Both the position numbers and the translations under genes were made by a program. This document shows positions 1 to 6,919 of a stretch of 44,098 bases of DNA, piece by piece. This stretch comes from DASPLX01 sp035627375 (GTDB lineage Bacteria > Pseudomonadota > Gammaproteobacteria > Burkholderiales > Burkholderiaceae_D), in NCBI GenBank assembly GCA_035627375.1, contig DASPLX010000025.1:1-44098 (forward strand), read 5' to 3'. A model generated the notes under the pieces. That model was not told the origin of the DNA. It did no database searches and saw only the letters and a list, made by a program, of their open reading frames with translations. Within the stretch, counting starts at the first letter, position 1, and each line of letters begins with the position of its first letter.

Positions 1-401
1 CTTGCAGGCCATACCGGCTACAGCGGCGCAAAGCATGCTTTGCGAAACACCGCTTCCGCCCCCTGCTGAGCATTCGCAACGCAGCAATCGCCTTCGAGCG
101 GCCGACAGAAAACGTAAATCGGGGTGTGGCGGACCACTAGGCTTCATCGCGCCTGATGACGCGACGCAGGGCGCCAGTCTGGCAGGTGCTCAAGGCCAGG
201 ATGATCGGCAGAACGCATTGGAGGCTGGTAATTTTGCCGAGGAAAGAAATGCAGCGGCAGGAACGAGCGAATTACCTTGATGGAAGCGGTTGAAAGCTGG
301 ACACCGGAAAAGTATCGATGTCTGTGCCGTCCGGAGCGCCGCAAATGCGATGGGCGCCATCCGGAGTCGTTTGCCGGCGTGTCAAATGATAAGTTGCGCC
401 G
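1..401. other. No gene recognised at left edge
   Basis: I see no convincing coding sequence here on either strand. The open frames lack family motifs and none has a credible ribosome binding site. The stretch lies just downstream of a decaying AraC-type remnant, so it may be further degraded DNA from the same event, but nothing in it can be identified. Confidence 0.5.
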
Positions 402-682
402 TCAAATCGGCGCGGAATCCGCTATTTCCTGGTCTGCGCTGCCGCGGAACCGGGGCGGCGTCACACTGGTATGTTCCCGAATGCCCGGTTCATCGTGCTC
501 TTGCTGTTGAAGCCGGCATCCATTCCGGGTTCGGGAATCGCGGTATCCGCATGCAGCGGATCGTGCATCGGCGCCTGCGGCGCCTTGACGCGGTAGCTGT
601 TCAGGTAATCCTGGAATTCCATGCTGCAGGACTGGTCGACGAGTTGCGACAGCGCCTGGGCGCTTATCTCCAGCCGCGCAGC
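402..682 (-). pseudogene. C-terminal remnant of an AraC-family regulator, frameshifted
   Basis: Read on the minus strand directly after the LON-protein stop, in the same frame, the sequence gives AARLEISAQALSQLVDQ, then MEFQDYLNSYRV, then MDAGFNSKSTMNRAF. These match the two helix-turn-helix motifs of AraC regulators (compare the usual LSxLLN...F.DYLNxYRV and AGFNSKSxFNxxFK). After MNRAF the frame runs to a stop at 461-463. Restoring one missing base near 485 continues as REHTSVTPPRFRGSAD, the usual AraC end, to a stop at 402-404. The effector-binding N-terminal part is absent: the LON gene occupies that position. I read this as a truncated, one-base-frameshifted relic that makes no functional regulator. 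The motifs are clear by eye; the history is inferred. Confidence 0.72.
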
Positions 683-1300
683 CTACAGCAGCCGATGCTG
701 CTGCAGGAATTGATAGACGATCTGCAGCCGGCTTTGCGCATCGCCGAGCTCCAGCAGCCGCTGCCGCGCCTTCAGCGGAATCGGCAGGATTTCGCACCAG
801 CGGTTGGCGACCCAGCCGGCCTGGTCGAGGCGGGCCGGCGAAGCGAACGGATTGTCGAATTCCTGGCCCTTTTCGGCGCGCCCCTTGGCGACGATGTTGT
901 CGATCACGTTCCTGAGGCTTTCGGCGCAGCGCACATGCATGTCGGAAGGCGGGGGCGTGCAGTCGGCTTCGAGCATTTCGACGCGCGCTTCCAGCCGATG
1001 GTCGGCCAATTCGCGGGTCTCGAGTATGCGGAAGCGTTCGCCGCCCTTGGTCTTGAGCATCAGCACGCCGAGGTCGGCCATGTCCCATTGTGTGATGTAG
1101 GCCAGGCAGCCGACCGCCTCGGGCACGGCCGCCGCGCCGACTTCGGTGCCCGACTTGATCAGGACGACGCCGAACGGCGCATTGTTGCGCATGCATTCGC
1201 TCACCATGTCGATGTAGCGGGCTTCGAACACGCGCAAGGGCAGGATGCCGTCCGGGAACAGCACCGTATTCAAGGGAAACAACGGCAGCCAGCCGGTCAT
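683..1300 (-). CDS. LON N-terminal (substrate-binding) domain protein, peptidase S16-like
   Basis: A 205-residue protein beginning MTGWLPLFPLNTVLFPDG, the standard opening of stand-alone LON substrate-binding domain proteins. The family shares the N-terminal domain of Lon protease but lacks the AAA+ and Ser-Lys protease parts; its cellular role is unsettled. The ATG at 1300 is preferred over an in-frame upstream ATG (1456) because homology starts here and because it overlaps the rapZ stop by one base (TGATG), which suggests translational coupling. The C-terminus (LLELGDAQSRLQIVYQFL) looks complete before the TAG at 683-685. It is last in a ptsN-hprK-rapZ chain, and an AraC remnant follows at once in the same frame. 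Confidence 0.9.
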   Translation of the reverse strand: MTGWLPLFPLNTVLFPDGILPLRVFEARYIDMVSECMRNNAPFGVVLIKSGTEVGAAAVPEAVGCLAYITQWDMADLGVLMLKTKGGERFRILETRELADHRLEARVEMLEADCTPPPSDMHVRCAESLRNVIDNIVAKGRAEKGQEFDNPFASPARLDQAGWVANRWCEILPIPLKARQRLLELGDAQSRLQIVYQFLQQHRLL

Positions 1301-2163
1301 CAGGCGAGTTCCCGATGGCGCAGCACCACGCGCTCGGTCGGGCCGAAATGCCGCGCCAGCCGTTCGGCGATGTAGACCGAGCGGTGCTGACCGCCGGTGC
1401 AGCCGATGGCGACCGTCAGGTAGCTGCGATTGTCGTTCTTGAACGAGGGCAGCCATTTCTCGACGAAGCCGCGGATATCGGCCATGAGTTCGCCGACCGC
1501 CGGTTGCGCTTCGAGGAAGGCGGCGACCGGCGCGTCGCGGCCGGTCAGGGGACGTAGATCGCGATCGTAATAGGGATTCGGCAAGACCCGCACGTCGAAC
1601 ACCAGGTCGGCATCGAGCGGCACCCCGTATTTGAAGGCAAAGGATTCGAACAGCACCGTCAATTGCGTCGGCAGCGTCTCGACGATTTCCTTGACCCAGG
1701 CGCGCAGCTTGTTGGCCGACAGGCCGGAGGTGTCGATCACGTGGCCGAGGCCCTCGACCACCGACAGCATCTCGCGCTCCTTCGTGATGCAGTCGAACAG
1801 CGTCGGCCGGTCGGTCGGATTCTGGTCGGGGTGGACGCGGTGCGACAGCGGATGGCTGCGGCGCGTCTCGGAGAAACGGTTGATCAGCGATTCGGTCTTG
1901 GCGGTCAGGAACACCACCTTGACGTCGTGGCCTTCATCCTTGAGCAGCTTGATGTCGGACGGCAATCCGGCCAGCGAGTTGGCGCTGCGCGCATCGACCG
2001 CGATGGCCAGCGTGTCGCCGTCTTCCGCCAAGCGCGTCGCGACCAGCGCGCGCAACAGCGTCGGCGGCAGGTTGTCGACGCAGAACCAGCCGGCATCCTC
2101 GAGCGCATTCAAGGCGACCGATTTGCCGGAGCCGGAAATGCCGGTGATGAGAACGATGCGCAT
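1300..2163 (-). CDS. rapZ: RapZ-family nucleotide-binding protein (RNase adapter / YvcJ)
   Basis: A 287-residue protein, normal for RapZ/YvcJ. The Walker A motif GISGSGKS is at residues 8-15, followed by FCVDNLPPTLL. The C-terminal domain carries the family signature VAIGCTGGQHRSVYIAERLA. In enterobacteria RapZ binds the small RNAs GlmY/GlmZ and directs RNase E to GlmZ, controlling glucosamine-6-phosphate synthase; in other groups the ligand is less clear, so that role should not be carried over to this organism. The gene overlaps both hprK upstream and the LON gene downstream by one base, so the three are probably translated from one message. Family assignment is firm; substrate is not. Confidence 0.95.
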   Translation of the reverse strand: MRIVLITGISGSGKSVALNALEDAGWFCVDNLPPTLLRALVATRLAEDGDTLAIAVDARSANSLAGLPSDIKLLKDEGHDVKVVFLTAKTESLINRFSETRRSHPLSHRVHPDQNPTDRPTLFDCITKEREMLSVVEGLGHVIDTSGLSANKLRAWVKEIVETLPTQLTVLFESFAFKYGVPLDADLVFDVRVLPNPYYDRDLRPLTGRDAPVAAFLEAQPAVGELMADIRGFVEKWLPSFKNDNRSYLTVAIGCTGGQHRSVYIAERLARHFGPTERVVLRHRELA

Positions 2164-3101
2164 CAGTCGCCCTCCATCGCCTTTTGCTGGCGTTCCATGA
2201 ATTCCTTGAGAGTATCGATGCCGCGCAATTGGAGAATGGTGTTGCGCACCGCGGCCTCGAGCAGCACGGCGAGATTGCGACCGGCCTCGACCGGAATCAC
2301 GACCTTGCGGATCGGCAGGCCGAGCACATCCTCGGTTTGCGAATGCAGGGGAAGGCGCTCATAGTTTTCCTCGAGCGTGCTGCGGCGGACCAGGTGCACG
2401 ATCAGCTTGAGGCGCATCTTCCTGCGCACGGCGGTCTCGCCGAAGATGGTCTTGATGTCGAGCAGGCCGAGGCCGCGCACTTCGAGCAGGTTCTGCAGCA
2501 GCGGCGGGCAGCGGCCCTCGATCACGTCGGGCGCGATGCGGGCGAATTCGACCGCGTCGTCGGCCACCAGTCCGTGGTTGCGAGAGATCAATTCCAGGCC
2601 GAGTTCGCTCTTGCCCAATCCCGACTCGCCGGTGATCAGCACGCCCACGCCGAGCACGTCCATGAATACGCCGTGCATCGTGATGCGCTGAGCCAGCTTC
2701 TTGGACAGGTAGACGCGCAGATAATCGATCACTTGCGCAGCCGACAGCGGCGTCGAGAACAGCGGGATATTCCTTTCGTCGCACATCGCCAGCACATAGG
2801 GCGGCGTTTCCAGCCCTTCGGCGATGATGAAAGCAGGAGGCTGGCTGGCGACCAGTTCCTCGGCATGATGCGTGCGCGAGGTCGGCGACAGGCGGTTGAA
2901 ATACTCGGTTTCCGCCTGGCCGAACACCTGGATACGGCCCGGATGGATCAGGTTCAGATGGCCGATCTGGTCGGCCGCCGAAGAGGCGTCGCCCGAGATC
3001 AGGCGGTCGCCGCCGGAGAAACCGGCGAACCAGCCGAGTTCGAGCGTCTCGCGATTGTCTTCGTACAGTTGTTGGATCGTCAGCGGGGTGGAAAGCGGCA
3101 T
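2163..3101 (-). CDS. hprK: HPr kinase/phosphorylase
   Basis: A 312-residue protein of usual length. The N-terminal half is the HprK regulatory domain. The catalytic half has Walker A GESGLGKS (residues 158-165) after the HGVFMDVLGVGVLITG lead-in, and the HprK signature EVRGLGLLDI. HprK phosphorylates and dephosphorylates a seryl residue of HPr. In proteobacteria it usually belongs to an incomplete, regulatory phosphotransferase system together with PtsN. It starts 33 bases after ptsN and ends overlapping rapZ by one base. The whole protein is conserved from MPLSTPLTIQQLYEDN, supporting the ATG at 3101. Confidence 0.96.
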   Translation of the reverse strand: MPLSTPLTIQQLYEDNRETLELGWFAGFSGGDRLISGDASSAADQIGHLNLIHPGRIQVFGQAETEYFNRLSPTSRTHHAEELVASQPPAFIIAEGLETPPYVLAMCDERNIPLFSTPLSAAQVIDYLRVYLSKKLAQRITMHGVFMDVLGVGVLITGESGLGKSELGLELISRNHGLVADDAVEFARIAPDVIEGRCPPLLQNLLEVRGLGLLDIKTIFGETAVRRKMRLKLIVHLVRRSTLEENYERLPLHSQTEDVLGLPIRKVVIPVEAGRNLAVLLEAAVRNTILQLRGIDTLKEFMERQQKAMEGD

Positions 3102-3134
3102 GGTGGGCCCGGCGGGAGGTCTACTCGCCGGTCA

Positions 3135-3608
3135 TTATGCAACACTTTGGGCGCTCGGTTGCCAGGTGATCAGTCGGACGTGCACGGCGGCGGGATCTTG
3201 CATCGTCGCCAGCGCATCGCGAAACGAGGCATCGGAAAACATTTCGGCGATCTCGGAGAGGATTTCCAGGTGCTGCTGGGTCACGTTGTCCGGGATGAGC
3301 AGAAAGATCAACAGCTTGACCGGTTCGCCGTCCGGAGATTCGAAGGGAATCGGATCGGCCAGGCGCACGAACGCAGCCAGCGGCGCCTTCAAACCCTTGA
3401 TCCGGCCATGCGGAACGGCCACGCCGTGGCCGAGACCGGTCGAGCCGAGGCGTTCGCGCGCGAACAGATTGTCCGAAACGGTCGAACGGGCAATGCCGCA
3501 ATTGTTCTCGAAAATCAATCCCGCTTGCTCGAATGCGCGTTTCTTACTGGAAACACTGATGTCGAGAACGACATTGGGAAGCGGGAGAATCTGGCTGAAA
3601 TGGTTCAT
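3135..3608 (-). CDS. ptsN: PTS IIA-type nitrogen-regulatory protein PtsN (EIIA-Ntr)
   Basis: A 157-residue cytoplasmic EIIA domain. The phosphorylated histidine is H67 in GHGVAVPHGR. EIIA-Ntr takes phosphate from the NPr/HPr branch and signals nitrogen, potassium and carbon status by protein contacts; it does not transport sugar. I chose the ATG at 3608 (MNHFSQILPLPNVV) because family homology starts there; the upstream in-frame ATG at 3641 would overlap the probable -10 box. No strong Shine-Dalgarno is visible. Often in this group ptsN follows rpoN and hpf; here the gene behind it is queF, so the unit seems to begin at ptsN. hprK follows after 33 bases. Confidence 0.92.
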   Translation of the reverse strand: MNHFSQILPLPNVVLDISVSSKKRAFEQAGLIFENNCGIARSTVSDNLFARERLGSTGLGHGVAVPHGRIKGLKAPLAAFVRLADPIPFESPDGEPVKLLIFLLIPDNVTQQHLEILSEIAEMFSDASFRDALATMQDPAAVHVRLITWQPSAQSVA

Positions 3609-3639
3609 GTTGCAATGCACAAGGTTGCGCCGGCAACGC

Positions 3640-3645
3640 ATTATA
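3640..3645 (-). promoter_or_regulatory. Probable -10 box for ptsN-hprK-rapZ-LON
   Basis: A perfect TATAAT lies on the minus strand 31 bases before the ptsN ATG. No good -35 is visible at 16-18 bases, so the promoter is weak, activator dependent, or depends mostly on its -10. It is the only promoter-like sequence in the short queF-ptsN gap. Confidence 0.45.
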
Positions 3646-3691
3646 TTCCTGTTTTTCTTTCGTGGCGCTGACTTGTTACTGACTTGTTACC

Positions 3692-3711
3692 AAGGGAAGT
3701 GTGCTTCCCTT
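3692..3711 (-). terminator. Perfect hairpin just after queF, no T tract
   Basis: AAGGGAAG and CTTCCCTT form a perfect 8-bp stem around a TGTG loop, 9 bases beyond the queF stop on the minus strand. No run of T follows, so it may be a Rho-assisted or weak terminator, or an mRNA 3'-end stabiliser separating ilvA-queF from ptsN. Next to it is an 11-base tandem repeat (TGACTTGTTAC twice, 3669-3690). Confidence 0.35.
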
Positions 3712-3720
3712 GATCTGTCG

Positions 3721-4557
3721 TTATTGACGCGCATTACGCAAGTTCGAGGGCCTTTGGCCGGTAGTGAAGTTGCTGCGCCATGGATTGATGTCGAGTCCGC
3801 CGCGGCGCGTGTAGCGCGCATAGACCGCCAGCTTCTGCGGTTTGCATTGGCGCAGGATGTCCATGAAGATGCGCTCGACGCATTGCTCGTGGAACTCGTT
3901 GTGATTGCGGAAACCGATCAGGTACTTCAGCAAGCCTTCCTGGTTGATCGGCGCGCCGACGTAATGGATCTGCACGCTGCCCCAGTCCGGTTGGCCGGTT
4001 ACGAGGCAATTCGATTTCAACAGGTGCGAGACGAATTTTTCCTCGACCAGCGATTCGGCTTGATCCGCCTTGAGCAGCGAGATATCGGGTTCGTACTGAT
4101 CGACCTCGATATCGAGGCGGTCGAGCGGCAGGCCTTCGAGTTCGCCCATGCGCAGGCTGGCGAACCCGTCCGGCATGGCCAGGCTGACTTGCACCGAGGC
4201 GCCGACGGCGTCGGATAGGTCGGCGCGCAGCATGTCGGCCAGCGCTTCCGGTCCCGCCACCTTGGTCTGGTTGAAGGAATTCAAATACAACTTGAACGAT
4301 TTCGATTCGACCAGGTTCGGCGAATCGGCCGGCACCGTGAAGGTCGCGATCGCGATCTGCGGCTTGCCGCGCATGTTGAGCCACGACACTTCATAGGCAT
4401 TCCAGATATCGACGCCGAAGAAGGGCAGGGTGGCGCCCGCCGCGATGCCGATTTCGTCGCGCTTTTGCTGGCGCGCGATCGGGAACAGCAGCGAGGGATC
4501 GTACTCGGCCTTGTAGGCCGTCGGCTTGCCGAGCGGGGAGGTATCGGGAGTGCTCAT
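3721..4557 (-). CDS. queF: NADPH-dependent 7-cyano-7-deazaguanine (preQ0) reductase QueF
   Basis: A 278-residue protein, matching the long E. coli-type QueF with two fused tunnelling-fold halves. It reduces the nitrile of preQ0 to preQ1 in queuosine biosynthesis for tRNA wobble modification. The QueF motif ESKSFKLYLNSFNQTK begins at residue 84. The catalytic cysteine is C184 (SNCLVTGQPDWG) and the general acid is D191. It lies only 2 bases after the ilvA stop, so it is probably co-transcribed with ilvA, although the two pathways are unrelated. A perfect hairpin follows the gene. Start ATG at 4557 is supported by the tight spacing. Confidence 0.97.
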   Translation of the reverse strand: MSTPDTSPLGKPTAYKAEYDPSLLFPIARQQKRDEIGIAAGATLPFFGVDIWNAYEVSWLNMRGKPQIAIATFTVPADSPNLVESKSFKLYLNSFNQTKVAGPEALADMLRADLSDAVGASVQVSLAMPDGFASLRMGELEGLPLDRLDIEVDQYEPDISLLKADQAESLVEEKFVSHLLKSNCLVTGQPDWGSVQIHYVGAPINQEGLLKYLIGFRNHNEFHEQCVERIFMDILRQCKPQKLAVYARYTRRGGLDINPWRSNFTTGQRPSNLRNARQ

Positions 4558-4559
4558 GA

Positions 4560-6083
4560 TTACAGGAACAATTTGTAGACGGGATTGTCGCTCTCGTCCC
4601 AGTTACGATAGCCGAGCGTGGCAAGGAATTCCCGGAAGGCCTTCATTTCCTTCTTCGGCACTTGCAAGCCGACCAGGATGCGGCCGACATCGCCGCCCTG
4701 GGCGCGGTAATGGAACAGGCTGATGTTCCAGTTCGGCGCCATGCTGTCGAGGAAGCGCATCAGCGCGCCCGGGCGTTCCGGGAACTCGAAGCGGTACAAC
4801 AGCTCGTCGTGGGCGAGCGGGCTCTTGCCGCCGACCAGGTGGCGGATGTGCACCTTGGCCAATTCATCGTGGGTCAGGTCGAGCGTTCGGAAGCCGTGCT
4901 TCTCGAAGCTCTTCGCGATCTTTTGCGATTCGTCCGGCGTCGACGTCTGCAGGCCGACGAAGACGTGCGCCTCCCGGGCATCGCTGATGCGGTAGTTGAA
5001 CTCGGTCACGTTGCGCGGGCCGATCAATTCGCAGAAGCGCTTGAAGCTGCCGCGCTCTTCCGGAATCGTCACCGCGAACACCGCTTCGCGCGCCACCCCG
5101 ACGTCGGCCATCTCGGCGACGAAGCGCAGGCGGTCGAAATTCATGTTGGCGCCGCTGCAGATCGTGATCAGCGTTTCGTTCTTCAAGGGTTTGCGGTCGT
5201 GCTTCGCGCGTTCGAGATAGGCCTTGGCGCCGGCCACCGACAGTGCGCCGGACGGCTCGAGGATGCTGCGCGTGTCCTGGAACACATCCTTGATCGCCGT
5301 GCAGACCGCGTCGGTATCGACCAGGATTACCTCGTCGACATATTGTTTCGCGAGGCGGTAGGTTTCCTCGCCGGCCAACTTGACCGCGGTGCCGTCGGCG
5401 AACAGGCCGACATCGGGCAGCGTCACGCGCCGGCCGTGCGCCAGGCTGCGCGACATCGCGTCGGAATCGGTGGTCTGCACGCCGATGATCTTGATCTCGG
5501 GGCGGATCGCCTTCACATAGGCCGCCACGCCGGCGATCAGGCCGCCGCCGCCGATCGGGATGAAGATCGCGTGGATATCGTCCGCATGCTGGCGCAGGAT
5601 TTCCATGCCGATCGTGCCCTGGCCGGCGATCACGTCCGGATCGTCGAACGGATGGACGAAGGTCAGCTTCATTCTCTTCTCGAGCGTCAGCGCATGCTGG
5701 TAGGCGTCGGTGTAGGAATCGCCATGCAGCACGACTTCGCCGCCGCGCGCCTTGACCGCCTCGACCTTGATCGGCGGCGTCGTGGTCGGCATCACGATCA
5801 CCGCGCGGCAGCCGAGCCGCGCCGCCGACGCCGCCACGCCTTGTGCGTGGTTGCCGGCGGAAGCGCAGATCACGCCGCGCTTCAACTGCGCCGGCGTCAG
5901 GTTCGCCATCTTGTTGTAGGCACCGCGCAGCTTGAAGCTGAACACGCTCTGCATGTCTTCGCGCTTGAAGTAAATTCGATTGTCCATGCGCTGCGACAGG
6001 GTCGGCGCAAGCTCGAGCGGCGTTTCGATGGCGACGTCGTAGACGCGGGCGGTCAGAATTTTCTTCAGGTAGTCGGTAGTCAT
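4560..6083 (-). CDS. ilvA: Threonine ammonia-lyase, biosynthetic (isoleucine pathway)
   Basis: A 507-residue PLP enzyme that deaminates threonine to 2-oxobutanoate, the first step of isoleucine synthesis. The PLP lysine is K51 in FSFKLRGAYNK; CASAGNHAQGVA and the phosphate-binding PIGGGGLIAG follow. The C-terminal ~170 residues form the two ACT-like regulatory domains of the long, isoleucine-inhibited biosynthetic form (GSFKRFCELIGPRNVTEFNY; RPGALMRFLDSM). I use the ATG at 6083 (MTTDYLKKIL); an upstream in-frame ATG at 6146 would sit inside the -10 box. Divergent from the YqaA-like gene; queF follows after 2 bases. Confidence 0.96.
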   Translation of the reverse strand: MTTDYLKKILTARVYDVAIETPLELAPTLSQRMDNRIYFKREDMQSVFSFKLRGAYNKMANLTPAQLKRGVICASAGNHAQGVAASAARLGCRAVIVMPTTTPPIKVEAVKARGGEVVLHGDSYTDAYQHALTLEKRMKLTFVHPFDDPDVIAGQGTIGMEILRQHADDIHAIFIPIGGGGLIAGVAAYVKAIRPEIKIIGVQTTDSDAMSRSLAHGRRVTLPDVGLFADGTAVKLAGEETYRLAKQYVDEVILVDTDAVCTAIKDVFQDTRSILEPSGALSVAGAKAYLERAKHDRKPLKNETLITICSGANMNFDRLRFVAEMADVGVAREAVFAVTIPEERGSFKRFCELIGPRNVTEFNYRISDAREAHVFVGLQTSTPDESQKIAKSFEKHGFRTLDLTHDELAKVHIRHLVGGKSPLAHDELLYRFEFPERPGALMRFLDSMAPNWNISLFHYRAQGGDVGRILVGLQVPKKEMKAFREFLATLGYRNWDESDNPVYKLFL

Positions 6084-6144
6084 GGATGGTCGAAGATGAA
6101 ACTGCTGGATGACGAGCCCGGAGCAGCCTGCCGGGCAGCGGGTC

Positions 6145-6152
6145 ATTATAAT
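6145..6152. promoter_or_regulatory. Palindromic -10 shared by divergent ilvA and yqaA-like genes
   Basis: ATTATAAT is its own reverse complement and supplies TATAAT on both strands: 6147-6152 for the rightward gene and 6145-6150 (complement) for ilvA. Predicted leaders are about 40 bases (rightward, to the ATG at 6197) and about 55 bases (ilvA). No clear -35 exists for either direction. Two polymerases could hardly occupy this site at once, which would make the two genes compete. Confidence 0.5.
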
Positions 6153-6196
6153 GGACGCCCATGCCGAGCCCGGCGCCGGCCGCGGCGCGGCTTCCG

Positions 6197-6706
6197 ATGC
6201 CTACATTTCTGTTCATGATCCAATCCGTAATCGACTGGCTGCTCGATGTTCTCGCCCTACCCGACGTCGGGTTGAGCGCCGTGTTCCTCATCAGCTTCTT
6301 TTCCGCCACGCTGCTGCCGATGGGCTCGGAACCCGCGGTGTTCGCCGTCGCTAAGGCCAACGGCGCCTTGTTCTGGCCGGTGATCGCCGTGGCGACCGTC
6401 GGCAACACCCTCGGCGGCATCGTCGACTACTGGATGGGCTACGGCGCCAAGCAAGCCTTCGCCAAGGAGCGCCAGACGCGCTGGTTCGGCTGGCTGCAGC
6501 GCTTCGGCCCGAAGACGATGCTGCTGGCATGGGTGCCCGGCATCGGCGATCCGATCTGCACCCTGGCCGGCTGGCTCAAACTGCCGTTCTGGCCAAGCGT
6601 GGCCTGGATGGCGCTGGGCAAGTTCTTGCGCTACCTGACCATGACCAGCCTGTTGCTTTACGTGCCGGACGGGTTCTGGCACGACCTCGCCCGCGTGTTC
6701 GGTTGA
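6197..6706 (+). CDS. YqaA/DedA-like inner-membrane protein
   Basis: About 169 residues with 4-5 hydrophobic segments. The motifs LISFFSATLLPMGSEPAVFA and VGNTLGGIVDYWMGYGA are typical of YqaA-type relatives of the DedA/SNARE-associated (VTT) family. DedA proteins are polytopic inner-membrane proteins tied to lipid flipping and envelope homeostasis; the role of the YqaA branch is not established. The track's earlier ATG (6161) would leave almost no leader after the -10 at 6147-6152, so I prefer the ATG at 6197; 6215 is also possible. A weak GC hairpin (GCCCC...GGGGC) lies about 7 bases after the stop. Confidence 0.8.
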   Translation: MPTFLFMIQSVIDWLLDVLALPDVGLSAVFLISFFSATLLPMGSEPAVFAVAKANGALFWPVIAVATVGNTLGGIVDYWMGYGAKQAFAKERQTRWFGWLQRFGPKTMLLAWVPGIGDPICTLAGWLKLPFWPSVAWMALGKFLRYLTMTSLLLYVPDGFWHDLARVFG

Positions 6707-6803
6707 GCGGCCCCGGCGTGGGGCGATTTCCTTGAGAAAACGGCATTTTCCTGGATAAGCCTTACGGAGCGTAGGGAGATGGTTCTTGTGCGTTGCAATA
6801 AGC

Positions 6804-6809
6804 TACAAT
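6804..6809 (+). promoter_or_regulatory. Possible -10 for the large oxidoreductase gene
   Basis: TACAAT at 6804-6809 is the best -10 match in the 213-base gap before the FAD/Fe-S oxidoreductase and would give a leader of about 100 bases. No convincing -35 precedes it. The leader contains a short inverted repeat (CGTCGG...CCGACG) of unknown meaning. Confidence 0.3.
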
Positions 6810-6919
6810 GAACTTTTAATTCGCTGTCTTCAGCATTCTTCCGGCTGCGAAACCGGTGTCAACGTCGGCGCCAGACCGACGACCCGTTGCGCGGCCCTTC
6901 TCACTCCGATCCAGATCCG

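Noticed and set aside
290..1375. Long plus-strand open frame (361 codons) across the LON gene
   Set aside because: It is the antisense shadow of the LON gene and the AraC relic; composition is Arg/His/Ala-rich with no family motif.
3669..3690. Tandem TGACTTGTTAC repeat as a CRISPR or operator
   Set aside because: Only two copies of 11 bases with no spacer; noted as a small repeat only.
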